From assembly GCA_002433025.1 (NCBI GenBank), contig DJGZ01000044.1, forward strand, positions 1 through 64,000: DNA of 64,000 nucleotides, read 5' to 3'. The stretch comes from Bacteroidales bacterium UBA5833 (GTDB taxonomy: Bacteria; Bacteroidota; Bacteroidia; Bacteroidales; Lentimicrobiaceae). Below are positions 26,226-35,032 of the stretch, piece by piece; positions within the stretch are counted from its first letter, which is position 1; every line of letters begins with the position of its first letter. Below the pieces are notes generated by a model. That model was given only the letters and a program-made list of their open reading frames with translations, ran no database searches and was not told where the DNA came from. A program made the translations under genes and the position numbers.

Positions 26226-26750
26226 ATGAAATTCAGTGCGATGATCACTCTGGCCGGAATCTTACTGCTGGGCTGCAGGGCCCAGGACAGAACACCAACT
26301 GAGGTTGGCAATGTAGATATGGAGAAGTATGCCGGTTTGTGGTATGATATTGCATCATTTCCTCAACGTTTTCAAAAGGGATGCCACTGTACGGTTGCTG
26401 AGTATGGTTTAAATGCCGATGGAACTGTCAGCGTTACGAACCGGTGCCGTAAGGGAGGTTATCATGAGAAGGAAAGCAGTGTGACAGGTAAAGCATTCGT
26501 TGTTAAAGGCAGCAACAATACCAAGCTCAGGGTTCAGTTTTTCTGGCCTTTTCGCGGAGATTACTGGATCGTAATGCTTGACCCCGGATACCGGTGGGCG
26601 GTGGTTTCTTCACCAAAGAAGGATTATTTATGGATTCTAAGCCGGACACCTTCCATGGATGAGGGTGAATACAGCTCAATCGTAAACATTCTTGCAAAAG
26701 AGGGATACGATACCGGCAGACTGGTCCGAACGCCGCAGGAGTGCCGATAA
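26226..26750 (+). CDS. blc: Lipocalin family lipoprotein (Blc-like)
   Basis: A 174-residue outer-membrane or periplasmic lipoprotein binding lipids or small hydrophobic molecules. Seen: signal peptide with lipobox LLLGC (Cys17), the lipocalin signature GLWYDIASFPQRFQKGC, then beta strands through NTKLRVQFFWPFRGDYWIVMLDPGYRWAVVSS and the closing WILSRTPSMDE helix region, all as in bacterial lipocalin Blc. Two extra cysteines (GCHCTV) plus one in NRCR and one at the C-terminus (ECR) could form disulphides. It is followed at 25 bp by the PIN-PhoH gene. Role probably in envelope maintenance; ligand unknown. Confidence 0.88.
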   Translation: MKFSAMITLAGILLLGCRAQDRTPTEVGNVDMEKYAGLWYDIASFPQRFQKGCHCTVAEYGLNADGTVSVTNRCRKGGYHEKESSVTGKAFVVKGSNNTKLRVQFFWPFRGDYWIVMLDPGYRWAVVSSPKKDYLWILSRTPSMDEGEYSSIVNILAKEGYDTGRLVRTPQECR

Positions 26751-26775
26751 TTTTAACAGTAGAAAAACTCGTACT

Positions 26776-28449
26776 ATGGCTAAAAAGAAACTAAAAGCAG
26801 ATGAAGGAAACGGGAGTCCGGAATTAAAAAAGAAAAACACTGCAAAAGCCAGGCCGGCCAAAGTAATCAAGCCATTTGAAACGACCCGCCCGGGAAAGAA
26901 GGGGATCAGCCATAAACCATCCGATGTACTTCCCATCTCTTTGAGTGATGTAAAACCTGTTTATGAAGCGGGTGCTGCTGAAAAAAACGGGCAGGAGACG
27001 TTTCACAGGTCTGAATTTATTAAGATGGAAGAATTACCGGCAAAACGTATTTCAACAGATCATTCACCTGAACAAAAGCCGGCTGCAAAGAAAAGCCCGG
27101 TGAAGACAACTAAGGTGAAACGTGACAGCAAAAAGAAAAAAATCTTCGTGCTCGACACTTCAGTGATTCTGTATAATCATGACTCAATCAACAACTTTGA
27201 GGACAATGATGTTGCGATTCCCATTACTGTACTTGAGGAACTTGATAATTTCAAAAAAGGGAACGATACCAAGAATTTCGAAGCCAGGGAGTTTATCCGG
27301 ATCATCGACAGCCTTTCGGATAATGCCACCCTCACCGACTGGATTCCACTCGTAAAGTCCAAAGGGGGCATGTTTAAGGTGGTAATGAACGAGCGCAGCG
27401 AACTGGATGCCCGTCAGATTTTTGATGATAATAAACCTGATCACCGTATTCTGAATGCAGCCCTTAGCCTGGTGCAGGAGTATCCCGACCGTAAGGTGAT
27501 TCTGGTCAGCAAGGATATTAATCTCAGGCTGAAAGCCAAGTCGCTCAATCTTACGGCCGAGGATTTTCTTACCGGGAAAATCAAGGATGTTGAAGGACTA
27601 TATACAGGTATTTCAACCATCAACAATCTCAGCAGCCGGATCATTGACAAACTCTATCAGAACGGGTATTGTCTCCCGCGCGACATCGGGGTGAAATCTC
27701 CGGTTCCCAACCATTATTATATTCTCCGCAACACAAACACTTCCGCCCTTGCCTGTTATAATGCTTTAACCAGACGGATAGAGCGGCTCGAAAAACGTTC
27801 TGCTTTCCGCATTACACCGCGAAATGCAGAGCAGGTTTTTGCCATGCACGCTATTCTAAACCCGGATGTAAAGCTGGTAACATTACAGGGGGTTGCAGGA
27901 ACCGGTAAAACGCTCCTCGCCCTTGCTGCCGCGTTAGAGCAAAAGCGAAACTTCAAGCAGGTGTTCCTTGCCAGGCCTATTGTCCCGCTGAGCAACAAGG
28001 ATATCGGATTTCTGCCGGGGGATATCAAATCAAAGATCAATCCTTATATGGAACCGCTGTATGATAACCTGAAGTTTATACAGAGTCAGTATAGCGAGAA
28101 AGACAAGGAATATAAAAATATTACCGATTCCCTTGAGAATGAAAAGCTTGTTATTCAGCCGCTTGCCTATATCAGGGGAAGAAGTATTTCGAATGTCTGT
28201 TTTATCATTGATGAAGCCCAGAACCTGACGCCGCACGAAGTGAAGACGATCATCACCAGGGCGGGGCAGGGGACCAAAATTATCTTCACAGGGGATATTT
28301 ATCAGATTGATACGCCTTACCTTGATGCGCAGAGTAATGGTCTTTCCTACCTGATCGACAAGGTAAAGCACCACTCCATTTATGCACATGTAAGGCTGGA
28401 AAAGGGAGAGCGTTCGGAACTGGCAAATCTGGCCAATGATCTGCTGTAA
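26776..28449 (+). CDS. PIN domain-PhoH family ATPase with long basic N-terminal extension
   Basis: A 557-residue protein joining a PIN-type RNase domain to a PhoH P-loop ATPase/helicase, a pair thought to unwind and cut RNA. Seen: PIN domain from about residue 120 with acidic residues in IFVLDTSVIL and ITVLEELDNFKKG; PhoH domain with Walker A GVAGTGKT, FLARPIVPLSNKDIGFLPGD, and Walker B FIIDEAQN; then TGDIYQID. The ATG at 26776 is chosen because the upstream frame overlaps the lipocalin. The first about 115 residues are Lys/Pro/Glu-rich and disordered-looking, an extension I do not expect in typical PIN-PhoH proteins of about 440 residues; it may bind RNA. Cellular substrate unknown. Confidence 0.88.
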   Translation: MAKKKLKADEGNGSPELKKKNTAKARPAKVIKPFETTRPGKKGISHKPSDVLPISLSDVKPVYEAGAAEKNGQETFHRSEFIKMEELPAKRISTDHSPEQKPAAKKSPVKTTKVKRDSKKKKIFVLDTSVILYNHDSINNFEDNDVAIPITVLEELDNFKKGNDTKNFEAREFIRIIDSLSDNATLTDWIPLVKSKGGMFKVVMNERSELDARQIFDDNKPDHRILNAALSLVQEYPDRKVILVSKDINLRLKAKSLNLTAEDFLTGKIKDVEGLYTGISTINNLSSRIIDKLYQNGYCLPRDIGVKSPVPNHYYILRNTNTSALACYNALTRRIERLEKRSAFRITPRNAEQVFAMHAILNPDVKLVTLQGVAGTGKTLLALAAALEQKRNFKQVFLARPIVPLSNKDIGFLPGDIKSKINPYMEPLYDNLKFIQSQYSEKDKEYKNITDSLENEKLVIQPLAYIRGRSISNVCFIIDEAQNLTPHEVKTIITRAGQGTKIIFTGDIYQIDTPYLDAQSNGLSYLIDKVKHHSIYAHVRLEKGERSELANLANDLL

Positions 28450-28454
28450 CTGTT

Positions 28455-28988
28455 TCAGTAAATGACTTTGTATGTTGCCTGAACAAGACCTGAAGGGAAG
28501 CTCCCGGCCTGCTGAAGTTCTAATTTCACGGGATGCAGCCCTTCCCTGAAAAGAGGGATTCCACTGCCCAGAAGTATCGGAATTGTTGAAATACAGATGC
28601 TGTCGAGCAGGCGGCTGTTTAACAGTTCACCGATCATTTGCGGGCCTCCCTCAATCTGTATGTCCTTTCCGGCCGATGATTTCAGCGCTCTGATAAGTTG
28701 GGTCAGGTTTCCGCTGTAATATACAACCGGTCCGGACTCCGGATTTCCGGAGGAGGATATCACATAAACCTGTTTTTCCTTAAACGGAGAAGAGGCACCA
28801 TCTGAAGAGACTTTTTCCCAGGTGTTACGGCCGATAACGACAGTATCGGTTTCATCGGCGTAGACAGTATAACCATAATCTTCTCCTTCCCGTTCCACCA
28901 GATGCAAAAAGCTCAGGTCGTGATCCGGTCCGGCAATGTATCCATCGAGGCTGGTGGCAACAAACAGCCTTACTTTACGTGTGTGCAT
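28455..28988 (-). CDS. Dihydrofolate reductase-like (RibD C-terminal domain) protein
   Basis: A 177-residue cytosolic oxidoreductase of the RibD-C/DHFR-like superfamily. Seen: RLFVATSLDGYIAG at the N-terminus, VVIGRNTWE, the NADPH-binding region IQIEGGPQMIGELLNSRLLDSICISTIPILLGSGIPLF, and a closing strand. This matches YwjB/YyaP-like stand-alone proteins rather than folate-pathway DHFR or the full riboflavin enzyme. Substrate unknown. It is the last gene of the minus-strand group, starting 2 bp after the M28 gene, and converges with the PhoH gene. Confidence 0.8.
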   Translation of the reverse strand: MHTRKVRLFVATSLDGYIAGPDHDLSFLHLVEREGEDYGYTVYADETDTVVIGRNTWEKVSSDGASSPFKEKQVYVISSSGNPESGPVVYYSGNLTQLIRALKSSAGKDIQIEGGPQMIGELLNSRLLDSICISTIPILLGSGIPLFREGLHPVKLELQQAGSFPSGLVQATYKVIY

Positions 28989-28990
28989 AT

Positions 28991-29995
28991 TTACTTTGTT
29001 TCGTAAACAACAGTAATTACGGTGTGTCCGACCACCCTCAGTGTTTCCCTGCTGATGTGGCTCATATCATCATTTACGGTATGCCACTGGTCAAAAAAGC
29101 CTTTTTCGCGGTCAGGATCATAATCAATGATATCGATGGTAGGAATCCGGATGATCTCATTGATATAAAGGTGGTCGTCAGTGATGCCGCCGGTTTTCCG
29201 GGTCAGGAAATAATTCTGGTAGCCCAGGCGGTGGGCTGTATTCCATACTTTGCGCATGATGTCGGGCGCGTAATACATAGAGGTTCCTTCCATGGTAAAA
29301 GCGGGACCGGCGGCGCCCACCATATCGAGCAATATGCCGAAACGCGCGGAATAGCCTGGCACATGTGGATTTCTGGCCCAGTACTGTGATCCCAGCGCCC
29401 ATGAGTCAGTGTTTCTTGCGGACCCTTCTTCGTGGTCGCCGTAATCTTCGGCATCGAACAGCACAATATCAACACCTGTGCCGGGATTATAAAGGCTCAT
29501 TTGCCGGGCAATTTCAAGCAGCACACCAACGCCGCTTGCGCCGTCGTTGGCACCGGGGACAGGGTCGCGGCGCCTGGAGGGATCGGGATCATGATCAGCC
29601 CAGGGCCTGGAGTCCCAGTGGGCACATAGCAGCACCCGTGAACGGTTATCCGGATTGAAGGAAGCAATGATGTTTCTGGCATCGAGCATGGTGCCGTCAG
29701 AAGCCCTGAGCCTGGTTTGCTGCACGATCACTTCGGGTGTAAAACGTTTCAGTGTGCTTTCAAGCCAGGCGGCACAGGCTTTATGGGCAGCGGAATTGGG
29801 CACCCGAGGCCCGAATGATACCTGCTTTTCAACATAATGGTAGGCCGAATCGGCATTGAATTCAGGGACAAAAACAGCAAGGGGTTCATTCCCTGTCGCT
29901 TTAGGCTCCGCTTTATTATTTTTCCGGTCTCCGCATGAAATCAAAAGCAAAAGTATAACTCCAAAAAATATGTGATGGTGGATGTAAATTTTCAT
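28991..29995 (-). CDS. M28-family lipoprotein, probable glutaminyl-peptide cyclotransferase
   Basis: A 334-residue zinc-dependent envelope protein. A lipobox LLISC places the lipid-modified Cys at residue 21. M28 ligands are visible in CAHWDSRPWAD, GANDGASGVGVLLEIA, FDAEDYG and ITDDHLYINE. The arrangement and length match the animal-type glutaminyl cyclases found in Bacteroidota, which turn the N-terminal Gln exposed after signal-peptide cleavage into pyroglutamate; several exported proteins in this window expose Gln near their predicted cleavage site. An aminopeptidase function is the alternative. It lies 18 bp after the nitroreductase gene and 2 bp before the DHFR-like gene. Confidence 0.8.
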   Translation of the reverse strand: MKIYIHHHIFFGVILLLLISCGDRKNNKAEPKATGNEPLAVFVPEFNADSAYHYVEKQVSFGPRVPNSAAHKACAAWLESTLKRFTPEVIVQQTRLRASDGTMLDARNIIASFNPDNRSRVLLCAHWDSRPWADHDPDPSRRRDPVPGANDGASGVGVLLEIARQMSLYNPGTGVDIVLFDAEDYGDHEEGSARNTDSWALGSQYWARNPHVPGYSARFGILLDMVGAAGPAFTMEGTSMYYAPDIMRKVWNTAHRLGYQNYFLTRKTGGITDDHLYINEIIRIPTIDIIDYDPDREKGFFDQWHTVNDDMSHISRETLRVVGHTVITVVYETK

Positions 29996-30013
29996 TTAAG
30001 TCTGGTTTAATCA

Positions 30014-30610
30014 TCAGAAAATAGAAGAAGGCGTATTGAATTTTCCGCTGAAGACTGAATCTTTGGCTTTCCGTCTTTCCCTGGGAGAAGTTTCTGATGC
30101 CACAAGGTTCTTATGCAGGGATTCGGGTTTGCCGATATATCCAACTGCCACAACGGTAAGGGCTTCATGGGTGTCGGGGATGTTAAAAATTGTTTTGGCC
30201 AGCAACGGGTCAAATCCTCCCATCTGGTGTACGTACAATCCTTCTTCCATGGCCTGAAATGTAAGATGTGCAACAGCCTGACCGAGGTCGTACTGGGCTG
30301 CTACATTGATTTCTCCTTTCTTGCCGATCTTATTGGCAACAGTCACAAACAGCATAGGTGCGCTGGTAGCCCAGAGCAGGTTAAATTCAACCAGTGTTCC
30401 GGTAATTTGTTCATAGGTGTCGTCGCCCTTCAGCCCCACAATAAAATACCATGGCTGAATGTTGGAAGCCGACGGCGCCCATCGGGCGGCTTCGAAAAGG
30501 CTGCGGATTTTGTGTGGTTCAATGAACCGGTTGTTGAATGCCCTTGGCGACCATCTCTCTTTTAGCAAAGGATGAATCGGAAAGTCGTTTGAAGCAGTTT
30601 TTATACTCAT
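30014..30610 (-). CDS. Nitroreductase family protein
   Basis: A 198-residue FMN-dependent NAD(P)H oxidoreductase. Seen: the N-terminal FMN-phosphate region LLKERWSPRAFNNRFIE, EAARWAPSASNIQPWYFIV, and the C-terminal VGYIGKPESLHKNLVASET. The ATG at 30608-30610 is chosen, as the frame from 30655 adds 15 residues with no family match. Natural substrates are quinones, nitro compounds or others, not determinable here. It lies 51 bp after the histidine kinase and before the M28 gene and is probably part of the same transcript. Confidence 0.85.
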   Translation of the reverse strand: MSIKTASNDFPIHPLLKERWSPRAFNNRFIEPHKIRSLFEAARWAPSASNIQPWYFIVGLKGDDTYEQITGTLVEFNLLWATSAPMLFVTVANKIGKKGEINVAAQYDLGQAVAHLTFQAMEEGLYVHQMGGFDPLLAKTIFNIPDTHEALTVVAVGYIGKPESLHKNLVASETSPRERRKAKDSVFSGKFNTPSSIF

Positions 30611-30661
30611 ATTGATGCGTTTGTCCTGATTGTTAATGGATGTCAGATGCTGCAATTTATC

Positions 30662-32017
30662 TCAGAAGGTCACTGTAAATACGGTTCCCTCTCCGGGGGA
30701 TGATTTTACAGTGACGGTACCTTTGTGCAGATGCATGATCTGGCGGGAGAGACTTAGTCCGATGCCGGAACCGTCTTTCTTGGAGGTAAAAAACGGCATG
30801 AAAATTTTGTCAAGAATATCGGGTTTGATTCCATGTCCGTTATCCGAGAAGTCAATGCTTACCCTGCCATTGTTGTTTGGCGAGGCAGTCACAGTGATCC
30901 GTGGTTCCGTTTTTTCTTTTACAGCATCGATGGCGTTTAGCAAAAGGTTGATAAATACCTGGTCGATAAGATCCGGGTCAGCGGTGATCATAAGGTCTTC
31001 AGGGAATACCCGGGGACTGCAGACAATGCCGAGCTGGTCCATTTTTGGTTTCAGCAGGGTATGGGCTCTGTCAAAAAGCTCTTTAACAGCGAAATACCTG
31101 AAATTGGGCCGGGGTATGCGGGTCAGGTTGCGGTAAGTTTCAACAAAATTGAGCAATCCTTCGCTCCGGCTCTGAATAGTCACCAGTGCCTGATGGATGC
31201 TATCCAGGTCGTCTTCGTCAAGTTGGTGGATCTGCACACTTTTTTCACTTTCATCCAGCAAAATTTCACGTACTGTTGATGCCAGCGACGAAATCGGTGT
31301 GATCGAATTCATGATTTCATGTGTAAGCACCCTGATCAGTTTCTGCCACGATTCTATTTCTTTTTCTTCCAGTTCCGAGCTGATGTTTTGCAAGGAAACC
31401 AGCAGAAATTCCTCCCCGCGCATCCTGAATTCAGTTGCATAAACCGAGATCTGAAGCAGCTCATTGTCAACAACCAGTTTGATCAGCTGCCTGTCGCCGG
31501 CATTCATACTGAGCAACATCTCCGGCAGGGATGATTTGATCACGCTCAGGTCTCTGATGTGTTTAAGGTTGGAGATTTTCAACAGACGTTTGATGGCATT
31601 GTTAAAGATATCCACCTTACCGTCCTTTCTGAAAGCGATGATGCCGATGCTGACATGCTGAACCACCGTGAGCAGGTAATTGTAGTGCTCTTCTTTTTCG
31701 GCCCTGTTTTTCCGGAATTCGCTGATAACTTCATTGAAAGCGCGGTTGAGCCCTTCGAAGCTTCTTCCCAGGTCTCTGTCGAAGAAGGAAGTGCTGAAAT
31801 CGGAATGCCTGATGCTTTCAAGGAATTGGGTAAGTTTCCGGTTGGTACGTTCAATATACCGGATAAGCATGGCAACCTGAATTACGGCCATAAATCCGGT
31901 AATCAGTGCCGTTACCCCCTGCTGTTCATTGCGTGCAAGGATTACCAGCAACAGCAGGTTGGCTGTGATCAGCAATACCCTGAAAATGACATTGATCCTG
32001 AATTTCTTAAAGCCCAT
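30662..32017 (-). CDS. Sensor histidine kinase of NtrB type, partner of the sigma-54 regulator
   Basis: A 451-residue membrane kinase. Two closely spaced N-terminal helices (about residues 10-45) leave almost no periplasmic loop, so the signal is probably sensed in or near the membrane. A PAS-like region (about 95-200) follows, then HisKA with LTHEIMNSITPISSLA (phosphoacceptor His233) and HATPase motifs NLLLNAIDAVKEK, DNGHGIKPDILDKIF and GSGIGLSLSRQIM. The gene overlaps the regulator gene by 11 bp (regulator first), strong evidence that the pair works together. Confidence 0.9.
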   Translation of the reverse strand: MGFKKFRINVIFRVLLITANLLLLVILARNEQQGVTALITGFMAVIQVAMLIRYIERTNRKLTQFLESIRHSDFSTSFFDRDLGRSFEGLNRAFNEVISEFRKNRAEKEEHYNYLLTVVQHVSIGIIAFRKDGKVDIFNNAIKRLLKISNLKHIRDLSVIKSSLPEMLLSMNAGDRQLIKLVVDNELLQISVYATEFRMRGEEFLLVSLQNISSELEEKEIESWQKLIRVLTHEIMNSITPISSLASTVREILLDESEKSVQIHQLDEDDLDSIHQALVTIQSRSEGLLNFVETYRNLTRIPRPNFRYFAVKELFDRAHTLLKPKMDQLGIVCSPRVFPEDLMITADPDLIDQVFINLLLNAIDAVKEKTEPRITVTASPNNNGRVSIDFSDNGHGIKPDILDKIFMPFFTSKKDGSGIGLSLSRQIMHLHKGTVTVKSSPGEGTVFTVTF

Positions 32018-33386
32018 GTTTCTCTATTCTGCGATAAAGTGAGGCTCTGGTCAGTCCGAGTTCTTTGGCGGCTTTGCTGATGTTTCCACCGTGTTTGTCG
32101 ATCACCCGGCGGATCAGCAGTTTTTCCCTTTCTTCGAGGTTGGTGATATCATCCGACTCATCGGACTGACTACCATCTTCTATCTGTGAGAGGAAGAAAT
32201 CCTGCGGTTGAAGGATATTGCTTTCGCTGAGGATTACGGCCCGTTCCACCGCATGCTGAAGTTCCCTGATGTTACCCGGCCAGCTGTGTTTTTCCAGCCG
32301 CCGGATGGTTGTCGGGTTGATTCTTTTGAGCGGCATTTTATATTTTTTGCAGTAGATCACCAGAAAGTGCTCCACAAGTTGCTGGATATCCTCAAGTCTT
32401 TCGCGCAGGGGTGGCAGCAGAATTTCCACGGTATTGATGCGGTAAAGCAGGTCCTGACGGAACTTGTTTTCATTCACCATCTGATATAAAGGCATATTTG
32501 TCGCGCATATCAGCCTGACATCGATCGGAATCTCGCGGTTGGTCCCCAGCCTTACCACTTTCCTGTTCTGAAGCACGCTTAGCAGCTTCGACTGCAGGTT
32601 AAAGGAAAGATTTCCTATTTCATCAAGAAAAACAGTCCCTTTATTGGCTGCTTCAAAACGTCCGGCCCGGTCTTCCTTGGCATCGGTAAAGGCGCCTTTC
32701 TTAAATCCGAAAAGTTCGCTTTCGAAAAGCGTTTCACTGATTGCGCCCAGGTCAACACTGATAAAAACCTCATCGCGGCGCGACGATGCTTTGTGAATGG
32801 CCCGGGCAATCAGTTCCTTACCCGTTCCGTTTTCTCCGAGAATCAATACATTGGCTTCTGTTTTGGCCACTTTCTCAACAGTGGCCATCACCTTCTGCAT
32901 GGCAGGCGATTGGCCGATCAGATTACCATAAGCCTGATCCTGGTTGGCGATCAGCACTTTTTGTTTGCTCTTCAGGTCTTCAATTTCTTCCTTATTGTGC
33001 CTTACTTTAAGGTTGGCCGTAATGGTGGCCAGCAGTTTCTTATTGTCCCAGGGTTTCAGGATAAAATTGGTAGCGCCTTCTTTTATCCCCTGCACGGCCA
33101 GCTCAATATCGCCGTAACCGGTAATAAAAATAACCACGGCCAGAGGATCAATTTCAATGATCTTATTCAGCCAGTGAAATCCTTCCTTTCCGCTGGTCGC
33201 ATCACGGGAGAAATTCATATCCAGCAGAATAAGATCATAGCTCTCATTCTTCATGATGGCAGGTATATTCTCCGGATTTTTCTCCGTATGAACAATATTG
33301 AAGTGCTGTTTCAGAAAAAGCCTTGCTGCCAGCAATACGTCCTGATCATCGTCAACAATCAGGATTTTAGCGTCAATCTTACTCAT
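32007..33386 (-). CDS. Sigma-54-dependent response regulator (NtrC family)
   Basis: A 459-residue regulator: receiver domain (about 1-120) with acidic pocket VDDDQ and phosphoacceptor Asp56 in LILLDMNF; AAA+ domain with Walker A GENGTGKE, the sigma-54-contacting loop GAFTDA (residues 231-236; canonical GAFTGA), and IRLICATN-type sensor region; C-terminal Fis-type HTH with GGNISKAAKELGLTRASLYRRI. The ATG at 33384-33386 is the start; the frame opens one codon earlier with TTG. Divergent from the HlyD-ATPase-permease operon whose upstream region holds paired inverted repeats and a TGGCATG element. Likely target: that operon and the permease operon at 13.2 kb. Confidence 0.92.
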   Translation of the reverse strand: MSKIDAKILIVDDDQDVLLAARLFLKQHFNIVHTEKNPENIPAIMKNESYDLILLDMNFSRDATSGKEGFHWLNKIIEIDPLAVVIFITGYGDIELAVQGIKEGATNFILKPWDNKKLLATITANLKVRHNKEEIEDLKSKQKVLIANQDQAYGNLIGQSPAMQKVMATVEKVAKTEANVLILGENGTGKELIARAIHKASSRRDEVFISVDLGAISETLFESELFGFKKGAFTDAKEDRAGRFEAANKGTVFLDEIGNLSFNLQSKLLSVLQNRKVVRLGTNREIPIDVRLICATNMPLYQMVNENKFRQDLLYRINTVEILLPPLRERLEDIQQLVEHFLVIYCKKYKMPLKRINPTTIRRLEKHSWPGNIRELQHAVERAVILSESNILQPQDFFLSQIEDGSQSDESDDITNLEEREKLLIRRVIDKHGGNISKAAKELGLTRASLYRRIEKHGL

Positions 33387-33598
33387 CAATTGTTTTTTTT
33401 TAGTTCTTTGCCTTGGTTAGTCCGGCTTTTAAAGAGGGGAGGCCGGGGTAAACTTCTATTGGAATCTTGAACAGGATCGTTTCCCCAAACCGGCATGCTG
33501 CAACAACTGATCCTGATGAAATTATGGCGTAAAGCAACCGGCAGTTGTTCCTGTTCCTGATCGGCTTGTAACTGACCCGGCAGGTTGCTAAGGTATGA

Positions 33599-33638
33599 AA
33601 TGTTCGGAAACGAACATTGAAAAGAACGGCTTTGAACA
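33599..33638 (+). promoter_or_regulatory. Paired upstream activator sites before the HlyD operon
   Basis: The distal site is a perfect inverted repeat, AATGTTCG-GAAA-CGAACATT (33599-33618). The proximal site (33623-33638) is AGAACG-GCTT-TGAACA, keeping a good right half. Centres are 22 bp apart, and the distal centre is 96 bp from the -24 GG. This is the same layout as upstream of the permease operon at 13309-13346. Confidence 0.6.
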
Positions 33639-33702
33639 GCATTAAATTGTTAAAATTTTCTAAAAATTTTTATTTTACTGATAAATAGTGTGTTATAATT
33701 AG

Positions 33703-33718
33703 TGGCATGGAATTAGTA
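33703..33718 (+). promoter_or_regulatory. Candidate sigma-54 promoter of the HlyD-ATPase-permease operon
   Basis: TGGCATG-GAAT-TAGTA: the -24 element fits the consensus; the -12 element keeps T, G and A of TTGCW but has GT instead of GC. Predicted transcription start is near 33729, 17 bp before the ATG. The weak -12 is shared with the other operon and may be a lineage trait. Confidence 0.55.
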
Positions 33719-33745
33719 ACACCGGTTTCAGCATAACTGGAATTT

Positions 33746-34999
33746 ATGGACAGGATCATAGAAAAGAAGCGATGGACTCCCGGCAGGATTGCCGCAATTG
33801 CGGGAATAGTCATGTTGGCGATACTGATTTTGTGGGTATTTGTTTTCAGGGACAACCGCAGCAGGTTGTATGTGGAATATAACCAACTCAGTATAGCTGC
33901 AGTTGAAAAGAGCAGATTTCAGGAGTTTATCCCTGTTGACGGCATTGTTTTCCCGAGGAATACGGTTTATATTGACGCCGTTCAGGGCGGGATTGTTGAA
34001 GAGATTTACGTTGAAGACGGCGCCATTCTTAAGAAAGGGGATCCCATACTCAGGCTTTCAAATGCCAATATGGAGCTGAGTTATATGGATCAGGAGACCC
34101 GGATGTATGATGCCATCAACAACCTGGCCAATACCAGGATCAGCCTGGAGCAGTTGAAATACGTCAGGCAGAAAGAAATTACCCAGCTTAACTATGAAAT
34201 TGACAGACTCAAAACGGATTTTGGCCGTAAAGAACAATTCCATAAGGATAAACTGATTTCAGAAAAGGAATTTGAGGATGCCCGCCGCGACTACCAGTAT
34301 TCACTGAAGCAGCTGGAGATCGCGCTGAACCTGAAAAGGCTTGACTCCATTTCTGGCGTTTCGCAGGGTAAGCAGATTTCATTGTCAATGGAGCGGATGA
34401 ATAATAATCTGGCCTTACTGAAAAAGAACATGGATAATATGACCATCAAATCGCCGGTTGATGGTAAACTTTCCTCATTTCTGGTGGAGATAGGACAAAC
34501 AAAAGTTTCCGGGGAGCACCTTGGCCAGATTGATATGATGGACGGCATCAAACTCAGGGCAAACATTGATGAAAGGTATATCTCCCGTGTTTTTACCGGC
34601 CAGGAGGCATCGTGCGATATAGGGAATAAAACATTCGAGCTTGAAATATCGAAGATATATACAAATGTTTCCGGCGGTACTTTTCAGGTTGACCTTTTAT
34701 TTAAGGATGAAGAGCCTGCTGAAGTAAAACGTGGCCAGACCATTCAGCTGAAGGTGAAATTCTCGGGAGCCTCCGATGCCCTTATCCTGCGCAGGGGCGG
34801 ATTTTTCCAGGAAACCGGCGGCAACTGGATTTATGTGCTTGATCCGTCAGAACAATACGCAGTGAAGCGCAGTATCAGAATTGGCAGGCAGAATGCAACC
34901 CATTATGAGGTGCTTGAAGGACTTGAGGCCGGCGAGAAGGTCATTGTTTCGTCATACAGTAACTTTAACTCGAGAGAGAAACTAATTTTCAGAAAATAA
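33746..34999 (+). CDS. HlyD/MacA-type periplasmic adaptor protein
   Basis: A 417-residue membrane-fusion protein: one N-terminal helix (GRIAAIAGIVMLAILILWVFVF), a lipoyl/barrel-sandwich half (YIDAVQGGIVEEIYVEDGAILKKGDPILRL), a coiled-coil hairpin (about residues 110-220, rich in Leu/Lys/Glu), the second half (MTIKSPVDGKLSSFLVEIGQ) and a C-terminal beta-barrel. It bridges an inner-membrane ABC pump to an outer-membrane channel; no TolC-like gene is in the window. It precedes the ATPase by 33 bp. Confidence 0.9.
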   Translation: MDRIIEKKRWTPGRIAAIAGIVMLAILILWVFVFRDNRSRLYVEYNQLSIAAVEKSRFQEFIPVDGIVFPRNTVYIDAVQGGIVEEIYVEDGAILKKGDPILRLSNANMELSYMDQETRMYDAINNLANTRISLEQLKYVRQKEITQLNYEIDRLKTDFGRKEQFHKDKLISEKEFEDARRDYQYSLKQLEIALNLKRLDSISGVSQGKQISLSMERMNNNLALLKKNMDNMTIKSPVDGKLSSFLVEIGQTKVSGEHLGQIDMMDGIKLRANIDERYISRVFTGQEASCDIGNKTFELEISKIYTNVSGGTFQVDLLFKDEEPAEVKRGQTIQLKVKFSGASDALILRRGGFFQETGGNWIYVLDPSEQYAVKRSIRIGRQNATHYEVLEGLEAGEKVIVSSYSNFNSREKLIFRK

Positions 35000-35032
35000 A
35001 TCATTCAGGAAACGCTCTAAAACTTTAATACT

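Larger units (their letters stand above)
33387..33745. other. Divergent control region between the NtrC-type regulator and the HlyD operon
   Basis: No gene is supported here. The right half carries the paired activator sites and sigma-54-like promoter listed separately. No -7 TAnnTTTG box for the regulator was found on the minus strand. Confidence 0.5.
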
